Positions 11,328 through 21,490 of a stretch of 64,000 bases of DNA are shown here, piece by piece (the first letter of the stretch is position 1; each line of letters opens with the position of its first letter). The notes beneath the pieces are model-generated. The model worked only from the letters and a program-made list of their open reading frames with translations, did not search any database and was not told the DNA's origin. The translations under genes were made by a program, and so were the position numbers. The DNA comes from Tetracladium setigerum (lineage: Eukaryota > Ascomycota > Leotiomycetes > Helotiales). Location of the stretch: contig PZJY01000011.1 of assembly GCA_031472005.1 (NCBI GenBank), positions 372,001-436,000 of the forward strand. Reading direction: 5' to 3'.

Positions 11328-14300
11328 ATGGATTCACAAAGGCGACGAATCCCCCCACACGAGTGGGAAAGTTGGAAAGATACCATCATGGAACTCACTA
11401 GCAAAAAGTCCAACCAAAAACTAATGGCTATCATGAAAGATAGACATGGTTTTGAAGCAAGGTACTCTAAATATTTCTGTGTCTTTCCAGTGAATGAATC
11501 TAACACCATCTCAGCCTTTCACAATACGAGGCACAGCTCCGTCTCTGGGGATTTCGCAAAATCTCTCTCTGGAAGAATGGACAAATTTGTTTAAGATCGT
11601 CGATGAGCTCAAATCTCGACGGAAGGACTTTCGAATACTTATCTCGGGCACATTGGTTGACGATGCCAAAATTGAAAGAATGAGACGAAAATGCAAGAAA
11701 CATGGGAATTCGAATCGTGAAATGGAAGGTGATTTCACTGCCATAATATGTGCTGGATTGAAGCTGATAACATGAGATAAAGGACACCCTGCCAAGCTAA
11801 TATACTCTTCTATTGAGGTCAGAGGAATTTGCGGAAACTGGATCCCTTATTCGCATGATGACAATATTGTGAATAACGCACAGAACCAAGACGACGATAG
11901 TGCTGCTTTGCCAGCTATCTTAGTTATTGGCAACGTGATTGCCGAAGATGGGCTCAACGATGAAGAAGAGACACTTGGCCGAGAATATGACAGTACTCGT
12001 GTCTTCAATACGGGACTGTCACCAATCTTTGACGTCTCGGACTTCTCTGGTCTTCAGAATGATAATACTAGTATTGCCTGGCTAGAAGATTGGTTTATGC
12101 CCCAGCTCTCGCCCAGAGAATTATCGATGTCTTTTGAAATCGGGTCCGAGTCGTCTACCAGATATTCAACCCCGTGGCCAAATTCTCTCTCCTTGCCGTC
12201 TTCATCAGTTTCTCGAGGATTCAATACAGAGTACAATTTGAATACATTACCACTAAAACAGCTTATGGAAGATATTGGCCTTCTAGGTAAGTAATCAAGT
12301 CATTCGGATATCCAGTCCTTCACACCTTTTCCTGGACTTAACCCGCTTCTTGTTCCAAATCAAGATTTAACACTTTTCTAGGAACCACTTCCATGTACAG
12401 ATATTTCAATTCTGGCAGTTTCCGTTCTTCTAATCTTCACCCTCACAACTCTGTCGCAGTCTTCCAGGCAGATATCATCTCTTCTATATCAGGGAACGAA
12501 ACCACACAAACACACAAAGGATCATCAAATATGACCCACCTATTGTCGACGCTCAAGAACCTGCTACCTAATGTTGGTATCCAAGGGGCCCGTGAGAGTG
12601 GGCGGAGTCTCATAGCGGAAGATCAAATGCATCAAACCAATCTTGTCGCTATCTTGATGTCGTCAACTTCCGACGGATTTGCCGGTCTCCAAGGAATTCC
12701 CATTCAGAGCGTGTTCAACTACTTGAGAAGATGCGTAAATACCGATCTGTTATCAAAAGCATGCCACAGCCACATTGGAAAGGCATTTGCAGAAAATCTT
12801 TTTCGAGCAGCGATTGAAGCCAAAGACAGCATTGCCCTCAAGTATCTGCTGGGTATTTCTTCAATTGATATTCATTCCACTGTTTGTAATGTCAATGGCC
12901 GAAAGTATACTCCGCTTGAGAGGGCTGTGAGTCTCCAGGATCTCGCTATGGTTAAGTTATTCCTCACTGCAGGAGTTGAGGTCAACAAGACATACGATCC
13001 GATTGCATCAGAAACAGGTATACTCGGCGTTCTTTTTGATAGCATTCAAAGGGATGTTATAGCTTCACCTGACGTTATTGATATCGGAAAGTTGTTGCTG
13101 CAATCTGGCGCCAAGATGTATCTTGATAACGTCAAACAAGCTTTACAAGGCAACAAATTATCGGCACTGGCTTTTGACTTTGTTTCCAGTACAGCTGATT
13201 CTGAACATTCCAAGCTTATTAGTGGTGGAATTCTGAGCCTTATTGCACTACATCTTGATGACGGACAAGCCATGCAGGCTACCAAGAATATTATTATGGC
13301 ATGCGAACGGATCGGATGTCACAAATGTAGAACGAAGTACGAAGAGAAGCTTGACTGGGCTTTGATACAAGGTGCAAAACGAGGCCATTTGGAACTGGTT
13401 AGGCTGCTGCTCCTTCACTCGAAGACTCCCCACAGAGCTCTGAGCGGCGCAATTAGATCAGGTATAAGCGAGGTAGTTGAGGCTATTCTTACTTTGAAAC
13501 CAGATATTAATGCCCCTGCACACAGCATCGATGCCGAAAACTGGTCGTCGTGGCATTCAAATTATGCTACAACATCATATGCAGAGGCTATTGAAGCTGG
13601 AAACATAAGGTTTCTGCTTGAGATGGAAAAAAAAGTTTCGGTCGAGCTTCTAGTTCAAGGGGAACGATTCGGCCCTGTACTTACCGCCGCATCCAGACTT
13701 GGTAACATTGTGTACGTTGAAAGATTTCTGAAATGCCGTTCTTCTCCCAAACCTGGGGATATGACCAAAGCGATATTTTACGCCATTGAAAAGGGCCATG
13801 ATGATTGCTTTTGGGTATTACTTGCAGCTGGCGCCGAACTCGAGATTTCAAGCCCCCCATTCAGCCAAGATTCAGATCCATTATTGGCTGCTATGTATTG
13901 CAGAAACGCCGACATAGTTCGCGCTATACTGAATGCAGGTTACTTTGAGAGGGGGTTTCCCCTATCCAGCGGCCAAAAGACTACGATTATGGGAGAAGCA
14001 TTTAGATGGAGAGACAAAACAATCATCCAGGACCTCCTTTCCGTTTTTCCCAACGCTAAGTTAGCGTATACTGACCTTCCTGCTATCCTGGACTCAAGCG
14101 ATCTGGAAATTTTTGAGTTCCTATATGAGTGTGGAGCAATTTCTGATTACACACTCACACTCTCTCTTGAAATTGGATTGAGACAAGACGATGCGGAACT
14201 GATTCAGAAACTTGTGAATAGGGGTGCCGATCCCTCTGACCCAGGTATTCTTGATGTGTGTATAAGAAAATATCCTGCAATGCTACGATTACTCTGGGAA

Positions 14301-15125
14301 CACATGTCCGTTCCAAAAAGAAGTCACATTGTGCCCGGCTATGGAACGGATGCTCTAATGGCTGCAATTAAAAGTGGTCATGCGAATCTCGCAACTGTGA
14401 ATTTCCTCCTCGGTACCGGACTCATCGATGCGAACAGCTTTGGCCATAAAGTTACATACCAGCTAAACACACCGCTCGGATTGGCCATTGAATTCAGTCG
14501 AAATGGTCAGCAAGCCAGCATCGAAGTGATACGAAAGCTTCTTGACTATGGCTGCGATCCTAACAGCATCGTCAGGTGCCCGGATCGCAACGAAACTAAT
14601 ACCATGCAAACAGCCCTTCTAGAAGCCATCGACACAGGAAATGCGAACTTGGTTGAATTCCTGATCAGACGTGGCGCAAGGGTTAACCAGGAGGCTAGAT
14701 TAAGATTGAAGAGAACGCCCTTGCAAAAGGCGGTCGAGGTAGAGAGCCTCGAGATTGTGACGCTACTACTCAAAGAGAAGGCCGACGTCAACGCCGGACC
14801 AGCGTATTCCAGTGGAGCGACAGCTTTCCAACTGGCAGCAATTAGAGGAAATCGTATCATTGCCGCCAAATTGCTTGAGCATGGAGCAAACCCGCTTGCT
14901 CCACCAGCACAGCTGCATGGACGATGGCCACTTGAAGGAGCTGCGGAAAATGGACGTTTTCAGATGATTAATTTTCTATGGGAGGTGAATAAAGATTTTT
15001 TTAATGTTGAGGTTTGCCAAAGGGCGATGAAATTGGCGAGTGAAAATGGATTTATGGCGTGTAGGGGTGCAATCGAGGAGCTCTCCCAGGAAAGGGAAGC
15101 AGCTTTGATTCAATTTGATTTATAA
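11328..15125 (+). CDS. Clr5-domain ankyrin-repeat protein (one apparent frame break)
   Basis: Four exons: 11328-11461, 11515-11728, 11783-12286 and 12382-15125, with introns of 53, 54 and 95 bases. The N-terminus (residues about 7-60) is a Clr5 domain, named after a fission yeast silencing factor: IPPHEWESWKDTIMEL, then MAIMKDRHGFEA, then across the intron SLSQYEAQLRLWGFRK. An acidic Ser-rich linker follows. The last exon carries many divergent ankyrin-type repeats, for example YTPLERAVSLQDLAMVKLFL and RTPLQKAVEVESLEIVTLLL. The frame shifts directly after WGFRK; one extra A in the AAAA run at 11558-11561 gives NLSLEEW and a 1,198-residue protein with all splice phases consistent. Ankyrin repeats normally bind protein partners. 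The Clr5 domain resembles a DNA-binding helix bundle, but its role in such fusions is not established. Confidence 0.85.
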
Positions 15126-15863
15126 TAGTCTTTGACGATGTAGAATTGGCTGTTGATCTTAGAGAAGTCGCCATTTCAAGCAAGTTTTTGTACTTTCTTT
15201 TCTGTTCTTTCTTTTTCTAGGATTACAGCATTGGTGTCTCTGAAATATGTCGAGTGGAAATTATACCATATCAAACCCTTCTACAGACAAGGCGTTTTGT
15301 CTTCTATACTGTATGAGAGCTATCTTAACTAGATAATTTTAGTCATTGGCTGTAAATTTCTCGCTTCTTTTCGACAACCTTCATTCCCAGTACACCTTTT
15401 ATATTGTTGACTATACGTCACGCTTCTAGTGTTTTGATCGCCACGATTGAAATACTCGGATAAACAACCACAGCCCATCTCACAGACTTGACAAGATTTT
15501 CTACTTTTGACAGCAAAGAACACAAGACGAAGCAATATGCCTCCTGTTTCTTCGATCTTGAGGGGTAAGACCCACTTCATGCTGTACATTAGCTTATCCG
15601 TGCAGAAGTCTGATTGATCCAATAATGGGGGTGCAGCTGCCCCTCGAGAAATGGAGGGGGCGCCTAAATTCACAACGCCATATCAGGAGATACTGTGCTC
15701 TCAAGCTGCGAGCCTAATCAAATGACCAAGCTAGACCAGGTTGGGACAGTCCAAACTAATATCTGCCACATGAAAAGTACTCCGCACGATCCTTGACTTC
15801 TCACACTCCCTCCACTTTCAAGTTCCAATTTGTGTCTCTAAGTTATATAATTCTCCCTTAAAG
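15126..15863. other. Intergenic region upstream of the epimerase gene
   Basis: This holds the 3' end of the Clr5-ankyrin transcript and the epimerase promoter. A 114-codon - strand frame (15329-15673) is open but shows no family motif or splice context, so I do not call it. TATATAA at 15843-15849 lies about 15 bases before the epimerase ATG. Confidence 0.5.
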
Positions 15864-16761
15864 ATGAGTCAACGGGTTGTTTTCACTGGTGGATCTGGCA
15901 AAGCAGGACGACATGTCATCCCCGAGCTCCTCAAGAAAGGCCACCAAGTCTTGAATCTCGACCTCGAGCCGCTTCCTAATCCTGACGTCTACACCCTCAA
16001 AGCGGATTTGACGCAACCCGGCCAGGTTTTCAACGCCCTATGCGGACAATTCAAACTCTTATCGCCCAACCCACCTGGAGTACCCCCAACTCCAGATGCT
16101 GTGATTCACTTCGCTGGCATGGCACGAAACATGCTCTGCACCGATGACGAGACGTTCCGAGTAAACGCCCTCTCAACATACAACGTCGTTGATGCAGCCT
16201 GCAAGCTTGGAGTAAAGAAGATCATTCTGGCGAGCACGGGCAGCGTGTATGGTGTTGCGTTCGCCTCTGGCGATATTGATTATGATTCTTTCCCTATCGA
16301 CGAGGAAATCGATGTCAATCCCATGGATACTTACGCCATCTCTAAGATGTGTGTTGAGCGAATTGCACGAGGCTTTGCACGTCGCTTTGGCGTGGACATA
16401 TATTGTCTACGTATCGGAAATGTCATCGAGCCGCACGAGTACGGGACAGTCTTTTTCACAGCTATGTCAATGAGCCAGAGAAGTGGAAGGGTCATTCGTG
16501 GTCTTATACGGATGCACGGGATTTAGGGCAAATTTGTAATTTGGGTCTGGAGCACTCCGGACTGGGCTTTCAAGTCTTCAATGCAACGAATGACTCGATT
16601 ACCAGCAGAAATCCAACAACGAAGTTCTTGAAGGAGCAGTGCCCCAATACCGTTTTCACGCGCGAGATGGGGAGTTTGAGGCGCCACTTTCAAATGCGAA
16701 GGTGAAGCGGATGCTAGGATTTAAGGAAGAACATCATTGGGAAAAGTATTTTCCTGCTTAG
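15864..16761 (+). CDS. NAD(P)-dependent epimerase/dehydratase (two apparent frame breaks)
   Basis: An extended short-chain dehydrogenase-type sugar-nucleotide epimerase/dehydratase-like protein, single exon. The Rossmann motif is FTGGSGKAGRH at the N-terminus. ILASTGSVYG carries the catalytic Ser region and DTYAISKMCVE gives the Y-x3-K pair. RIGNVIEPHEYG and YTDARDLGQICNLGLE are conserved in the fungal subgroup. Frame is lost twice by a missing base: first near 16443-16456 (a GGG at 16443-16445 or a T5 at 16452-16456), then at the GGGG run 16669-16672. With both restored the protein is 299 residues, ends PLSNAKVKRMLGF ... KYFPA, and stops with TAG at 16759-16761. It is shorter than typical UDP-galactose epimerases, so the substrate is unknown. 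It ends only 43 bases before the converging MFS gene. Confidence 0.85.
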
Positions 16762-16804
16762 GAATGATAGGATCTGTAAATTTGCTTGCTCTCTCAGGAT
16801 TAAG

Positions 16805-18423
16805 TCATATGGCTTTCTCAATATCATGTCCGTCCCGAGATTTTGTTTCTGTCATATCATGTAGCGAAGACTTAGTCTTCAAAACAAGATCGTTGCAACC
16901 ATTCGGATCACTTGGAAAATTAGTAACCCGTGCTGTACTTGTTCTTTCCCTTCGCCATTTCATGCCCATTGAACGTATCAAGAAAACAGTTATGAGCCCA
17001 CCAATACCACTAAGCAGTCCTAGAAGGGTAAAGTACCAACCTCGACCCATTCTTTCTAGACCTGGTTCAAGTACAGCTATCAGAATTGCAGTGAGGCTAC
17101 ACCTGGCCAGGTTGCCTGTAGCCGCTGCTGCGCTGGAGTTTCCAGGAAATATGTCGACGAGGAGTGCCTGAGAGACAATGTTGAAGAGCATGCAAAGAAG
17201 TCCCAAAACTGCTTGTAACACGAGACAAACGGAGAAGTGAGTAGCAGTTTCTGCTGCCCACCCGTATCCCACAAACGCTGCAGTGTAGATGACCAAAAAG
17301 TGCATGGTCATTCTTGTGCGTGCTCGCTCAATAGGGAAGATATTGATATCATCACCTTTGACCTTGTCAATCTTGTGTCCAATCTCCTCGGCGGTGACTT
17401 TGTAGTTGTGATCCATGAACCGGCCAGTGACTGTAGCACCTACAATGCATCCAACCCCTCCTGGAAGGTACGCCAGCCCCAGTTGAAGTTCGTTGAATCC
17501 GTAAGCTGACTCAAAAATGACAGGAATAGACGCTTGAATGCAATAATATGTGGCATAAAAGATAGAGCTCAAAAGCAGTACCAGAGCCGCGTCCTTGTGG
17601 AATAGGATTCGAATGCCAAAGAACGGATTTTTGGGTAGCAAAGCTTTCCAGTTCTGTTTTGTCGTAGTCTTTCTCGGGACCTTTTCGCTGGAAATAGAGC
17701 TTGTGCCGATCTGAGGGACATCATTCTGATGACTTGACTTCCGGGCTAAAAGAAGATCCCACCAAGTTCTGTAGAGACCTCTGGGGCTTTGCTCCCATTC
17801 CCCACAATTGTTCTTCCAGTCTCAAAGAAGACCAGGCCAATGGCAAAAGTCATTATACCTCCGTATATCACTAAAGCCCAGAACACCCATAGTACGCTAC
17901 CGCTACCAAAGGCAATTGTTCCCCCAACGATGGGTCCGATGCAAACTCCAACGTTCCCAATTGCTCCAATTGGACCCACCATTTTGCCCCTCTCCGAGGG
18001 TGTGGCGACATCAGCTACAACACCATAGCTCAAACTGAGAACAGCACTGGCCCCTAAACTCTGCAATGCTCTTAATACTAAAAGCCCAGCATATGATTTA
18101 GTACCATTGAGAGCAAGTCCAAGAGATGCGAGAGTGAACAAGCAGTATGTGATTAAGAAGACGGGCCGCCGGCCATGGACGTCTGCGTAAGGTGCAAACA
18201 GAGACGGCGATATTGCTTGGATAATCACGTATAAGGTGACGCTCAAATTTATGGCTTGTAGACTTGTGGAGAATAATCGGCTCAAGAGTGGCAGTAGTGG
18301 AACGTAGGCTGTGGCGGCCAGAGGAGAAGCAAGGTTCGTAAGGCTCAGGAAGATGGTGAGGAATACCTTACGGCGAGGACTGAATACTGAGAATCTCTCA
18401 TCAAGTGCCGATTGATCATCCAT
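16805..18423 (-). CDS. MFS transporter, QDR/DHA1-like (one apparent frame break)
   Basis: A plasma-membrane-type drug:proton antiporter-like carrier. It has about twelve hydrophobic segments in two halves. The first half carries the DHA1 loop motif YADVHGRRPVF between TM2 and TM3 and the antiporter signature GPIGAIGNVGVCIGPIVGG in TM5. The second half begins PKNPFFGIRILFHKDAALVL and has GLAYLPGGVGCIVG and a TGRFMDHNY loop, as in the yeast Qdr/Dtr group. No intron is seen. A break in the central cytoplasmic loop (AAAA run, 17748-17751 on +) is repaired by one base and joins the halves into 539 residues. I prefer the ATG at 18423 over a more upstream one at 18492 because MDDQSALDERF matches the usual short hydrophilic N-terminus. 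The substrate is unknown. Confidence 0.87.
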
Positions 18424-18799
18424 TTTGCATAGTAAAGATCGACAAAGTTGTGTGTTGATGAAGAAAAGGAAATGAGCCAACTCGGTGAACATGAGGTAGC
18501 CCCATGTTTGACGCTTGGCACTTTAGTGGCCTTGCTCACGTGCCATCTTTATTCACCTATCTTCCATAGTGTCGTGAGGTGAATATACGATGGAGTGAGA
18601 TATAGAGCAATTGAGATTGATAGGTAATATCAAGTTAATATCCAAGTTCTGTAATATCTGAATACATAGTCACAAGTGCCAATCGTGGCCATTCTCCTCA
18701 GACCTCTTGCAACTTGCCTGCTGGAACTTCTTCCTTGCGCTCTGTAGCACCAAGAGGACTACTTTCAGACATCTTTAGCTCAACCTGAGCATTAGAATT
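18424..18799. other. Intergenic between MFS and kinase genes
   Basis: A 376-base spacer between two genes on the - strand: MFS promoter at the left, kinase 3' UTR at the right. No further ORF or motif is recognised. Confidence 0.5.
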
Positions 18800-20255
18800 T
18801 TATGCATCCACATTCAGTCCGGCTAAATCACTTTCCAATCCAGATTTATCCACAAAATCCGCATATCCATTGGGATACTTGTCAACAAGTTTTTTCATCT
18901 CGATCTTGACTCTAGAATTCTACAGTAAGACCAAGTGGAATGCAAATTATGGATCAAACTTACAAGTTACGGAATCTCAAGTTACCGGGATAGACGGATG
19001 ATGAGATGACATCAAAGCGACTACCAAGTTTGTTAGAATAGTCAAGCAGCCGCAGAATAGGTTATACTTACATGCCATAGAGAGCTACACGGTCCTCAAA
19101 GTCTTCCACCGGTTCAGAAGGTGGGTAAAATTTGATGTACTCCTTGATGTAAGGACGATTCATTTTGTGGCGTGGCAGAACGAATGGTGCAAGTTCATCT
19201 AGGGAAGTTAGTCAGTGAGTGTCTGCGTTCGTGTAGGCCGTTGAATTACATTCGTTATGCGTGTACATGCTACAAGCATCAAAGATTACCGGAAGTCCAG
19301 TCTCGATGACAACCGAAGCATTTCCATCCCATAGATCGCCATGAATGAGGCGCGGCTTGATGCTTCTGCCTCCAGTCTCAAGCGGGCGACAAAGTCTCGG
19401 GATCACCTTCTCTGCGATATCCTTCACAAGTTGTGCCATCTCTTCATCAGGACCTTGTACCTCCTGCTCATAGCCAGCTACATCCAGAAAGAAGTTCAAG
19501 TAGAACTCTTCCCAAGTGTCTGTCCATTTGTGATAATGCGGACGACCGACACCAAGGCATGTGGGGGTTCCAAATCCGTATTGCCCGGTCGGCGAGACTG
19601 AGTTCTCGTGTAACTTTGCGAGTTTAGCAGGGAAGTTGTGAAGATCAGGAAGCTCGTCGGTCATGTCCAGGAACTCGCATAGGAAGAAATGGGCTTTGGG
19701 GTCGGATTCGTAAGTTCCGACAGCAATTGGCTTTGGAGCAAGTTCGGGGTCTGCGATACAACAGCAAGATCAGCGTATGATCGTGAAGTAAGAATATGAG
19801 TAGAAACTTATGTATCCGTTCAGAACACTGAAATGGCAGATATTAAAACAAACATACTTGCGGCATACAGTGCGGTCATGGAAGCAAATTCGCCTCTCGA
19901 GTTGAGCTTCCCATTGTCACCGTACAAGACCTGGAATTGCTCTTAACATATTTCTCCATGAATACTTAGTGTTTATGTTGGGTATTCACCTTGATGAAGA
20001 AAGAAAGATCTGAACCATCTGCCTGCACTGTCTGAATCTCCGCGGTTCGGGTCCAGAACGATGCGCCATGTGGAGTAATGTCGAGAACTTCTGTTCCAGG
20101 AGGTAAACCTACATCAGGGTTAGAGCACGGACAGGAGTATATTAGATTTAGTTGGGTGTGATCTGACAGGCTTTCACTGCGTCGTCAACCTCTTCAATGA
20201 CGTGGGCTGGGACATCATTTTCCGTGTCTTCGGAAGCATCCCAATCTCTAGGCAT
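18800..20255 (-). CDS. Fructosamine/ketosamine-3-kinase family protein
   Basis: Phosphorylates the sugar part of glycated proteins or small ketosamines in the best-studied members (protein-ribulosamine 3-kinase, PF03881), a deglycation repair reaction in the cytosol. Seven exons on the - strand: 20255-20168, 20108-19990, 19930-19858, 19750-19250, 19198-19072, 19020-18964, 18911-18800; all phases agree, giving 358 residues with no frame break. Motifs seen: the nucleotide-binding region with SLFFIK-type lysine (DLSFFIKVLYGDNG), the family signature KLHENSVSPTGQYGF, WTDTWEEFY, the catalytic loop LIHGDLWDGN and the metal-binding VIFDAC. The first donor (GTCAGA) is weak, so the end of exon 1 is the least certain join. 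It could equally be read as a generic aminoglycoside-phosphotransferase-fold kinase. Confidence 0.85.
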
Positions 20256-21430
20256 TTTTACCAACTCACGCTAAAAGCTATGTAATGGCAGCTTGATAAT
20301 TTCCAAATAACAAACAGAATGTATAGTCAAAGTAAGATGAACGACCTCCTTTACATGAGGCTGTATGTCGGAAAGCCCTTGGTTAAGTACGGAGTACACA
20401 CCACCCACACCATTTTCGGGGGTTCACCCCACTTGCGAGGATTCACACAAAAACAGCACCCTAGCCGCAATCTCGCATCATCGAGCGGGGAAAAATCCTT
20501 TGCTAATAGGCACCGTAATCCTTCGTGTACAAAACGAGCATAACCGCTGGTACTCGGCCTGGAGAGTGGTCCTGAAGCTGTTGATGTGCATCGCTAACAT
20601 TCTGGAAAAGTCCAGAGGGGATAACACTCCTATCACACACACATGTAGTTTGTGTTGCCTGAGCCTCATTTATTCCGCGGAAGATATTCCAATTGGAGGA
20701 TCATGAGCATGTTGTTGTAATCGTTACTGAAGTACCTCCGTCATGTAGGGTTGTTTTCTCTGTTTTCTCTTTGGGGATAGTGGGGGTGGAGTAGCCGTTG
20801 GGCTTACGATTGGGTTTCGGGCTGTTCCGTGGGACAAAAGCATCCTTACAGCCACAGTACGAGTATACTAACCTTACTTCGTTTGGGTGCCACAGCGACA
20901 CGTCCACGTCCTCCTCCTTCCCAGCCAATGTAATCATCAAGCACCACACCTTTTCCATCCCACGATCCGGAGGTACAGAAATTGAGTCCAGGTCCAGACT
21001 CCTTGAGGTTGTTTCTCATGCCGAGCCTCCAAATCCCTTGCTGCACAACCTGGGCCATGGTGGGCTGTGAATCACGGGCATACTCGCCTTTTTGGCGGCT
21101 CATCTGTTGCACACTTGTCGCTCCAATTCTCTCGGCCATGCCATCTATCCTCGAGATTATCGACCCGAGTGTCTGGGACCCAAAGCAAACCTTGCGCAAA
21201 ACGATACAACTTTGTGAGGTATTGGACCGAAGATTATTTTGACTTCTATCAATAGCCCGCAGGAGGTGAGGGCGGCTCTCCGCGTTGCCAGCCTTGTGGG
21301 TACGTACCTTATGAGGATTCCAGGAGACTGCGCAACGGGTATTGGAGTTGTCGTTGCATGGGCACACGATAGTGTTCGAACAAGATGGACCGATTTAGCG
21401 CAAGTATGGCCCCCATAGGCTCCTCGTGTC
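20256..21430. other. Intergenic region between kinase and NLR-like gene
   Basis: This stretch is presumably the bidirectional promoter of the kinase (-) and the NLR-like gene (+). It contains one weak ORF described separately (20846-21064, -). Nothing else is supported. Confidence 0.45.
20846..21064 (-). CDS. Doubtful small ORF with faint CVNH-like pattern
   Basis: A - strand frame beginning MAQVVQQGIWRLG has the segment NFCTSGSWDGKGVVLDDYIG. Its spacing (Cys, Gly-Ser-Trp, then LDDYIG) recalls half of a cyanovirin-N homology domain, a fungal carbohydrate-binding fold. The frame continues upstream to about 21367 with less protein-like sequence, and GTTAGT near 20860 could be a splice donor. 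Only one half-domain can be seen, so this may be a fragment or chance. It is included as a weak candidate. Confidence 0.2.
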   Translation of the reverse strand, partial: PTMAQVVQQGIWRLGMRNNLKESGPGLNFCTSGSWDGKGVVLDDYIGWEGGGRGRVAVAPKRSKVSILVLWL

Positions 21431-21490
21431 ATGGCTATTGTGTGTCTGCAGTCAGAGTTTGGAAGCTAATCGTGGTGTTCGACTCGTACA

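Noticed and set aside
15864..20255. Secondary-metabolite cluster formed by epimerase, MFS carrier and kinase
   Set aside because: There is no backbone synthase (PKS, NRPS, terpene cyclase) nearby, and the kinase is a glycation-repair type.
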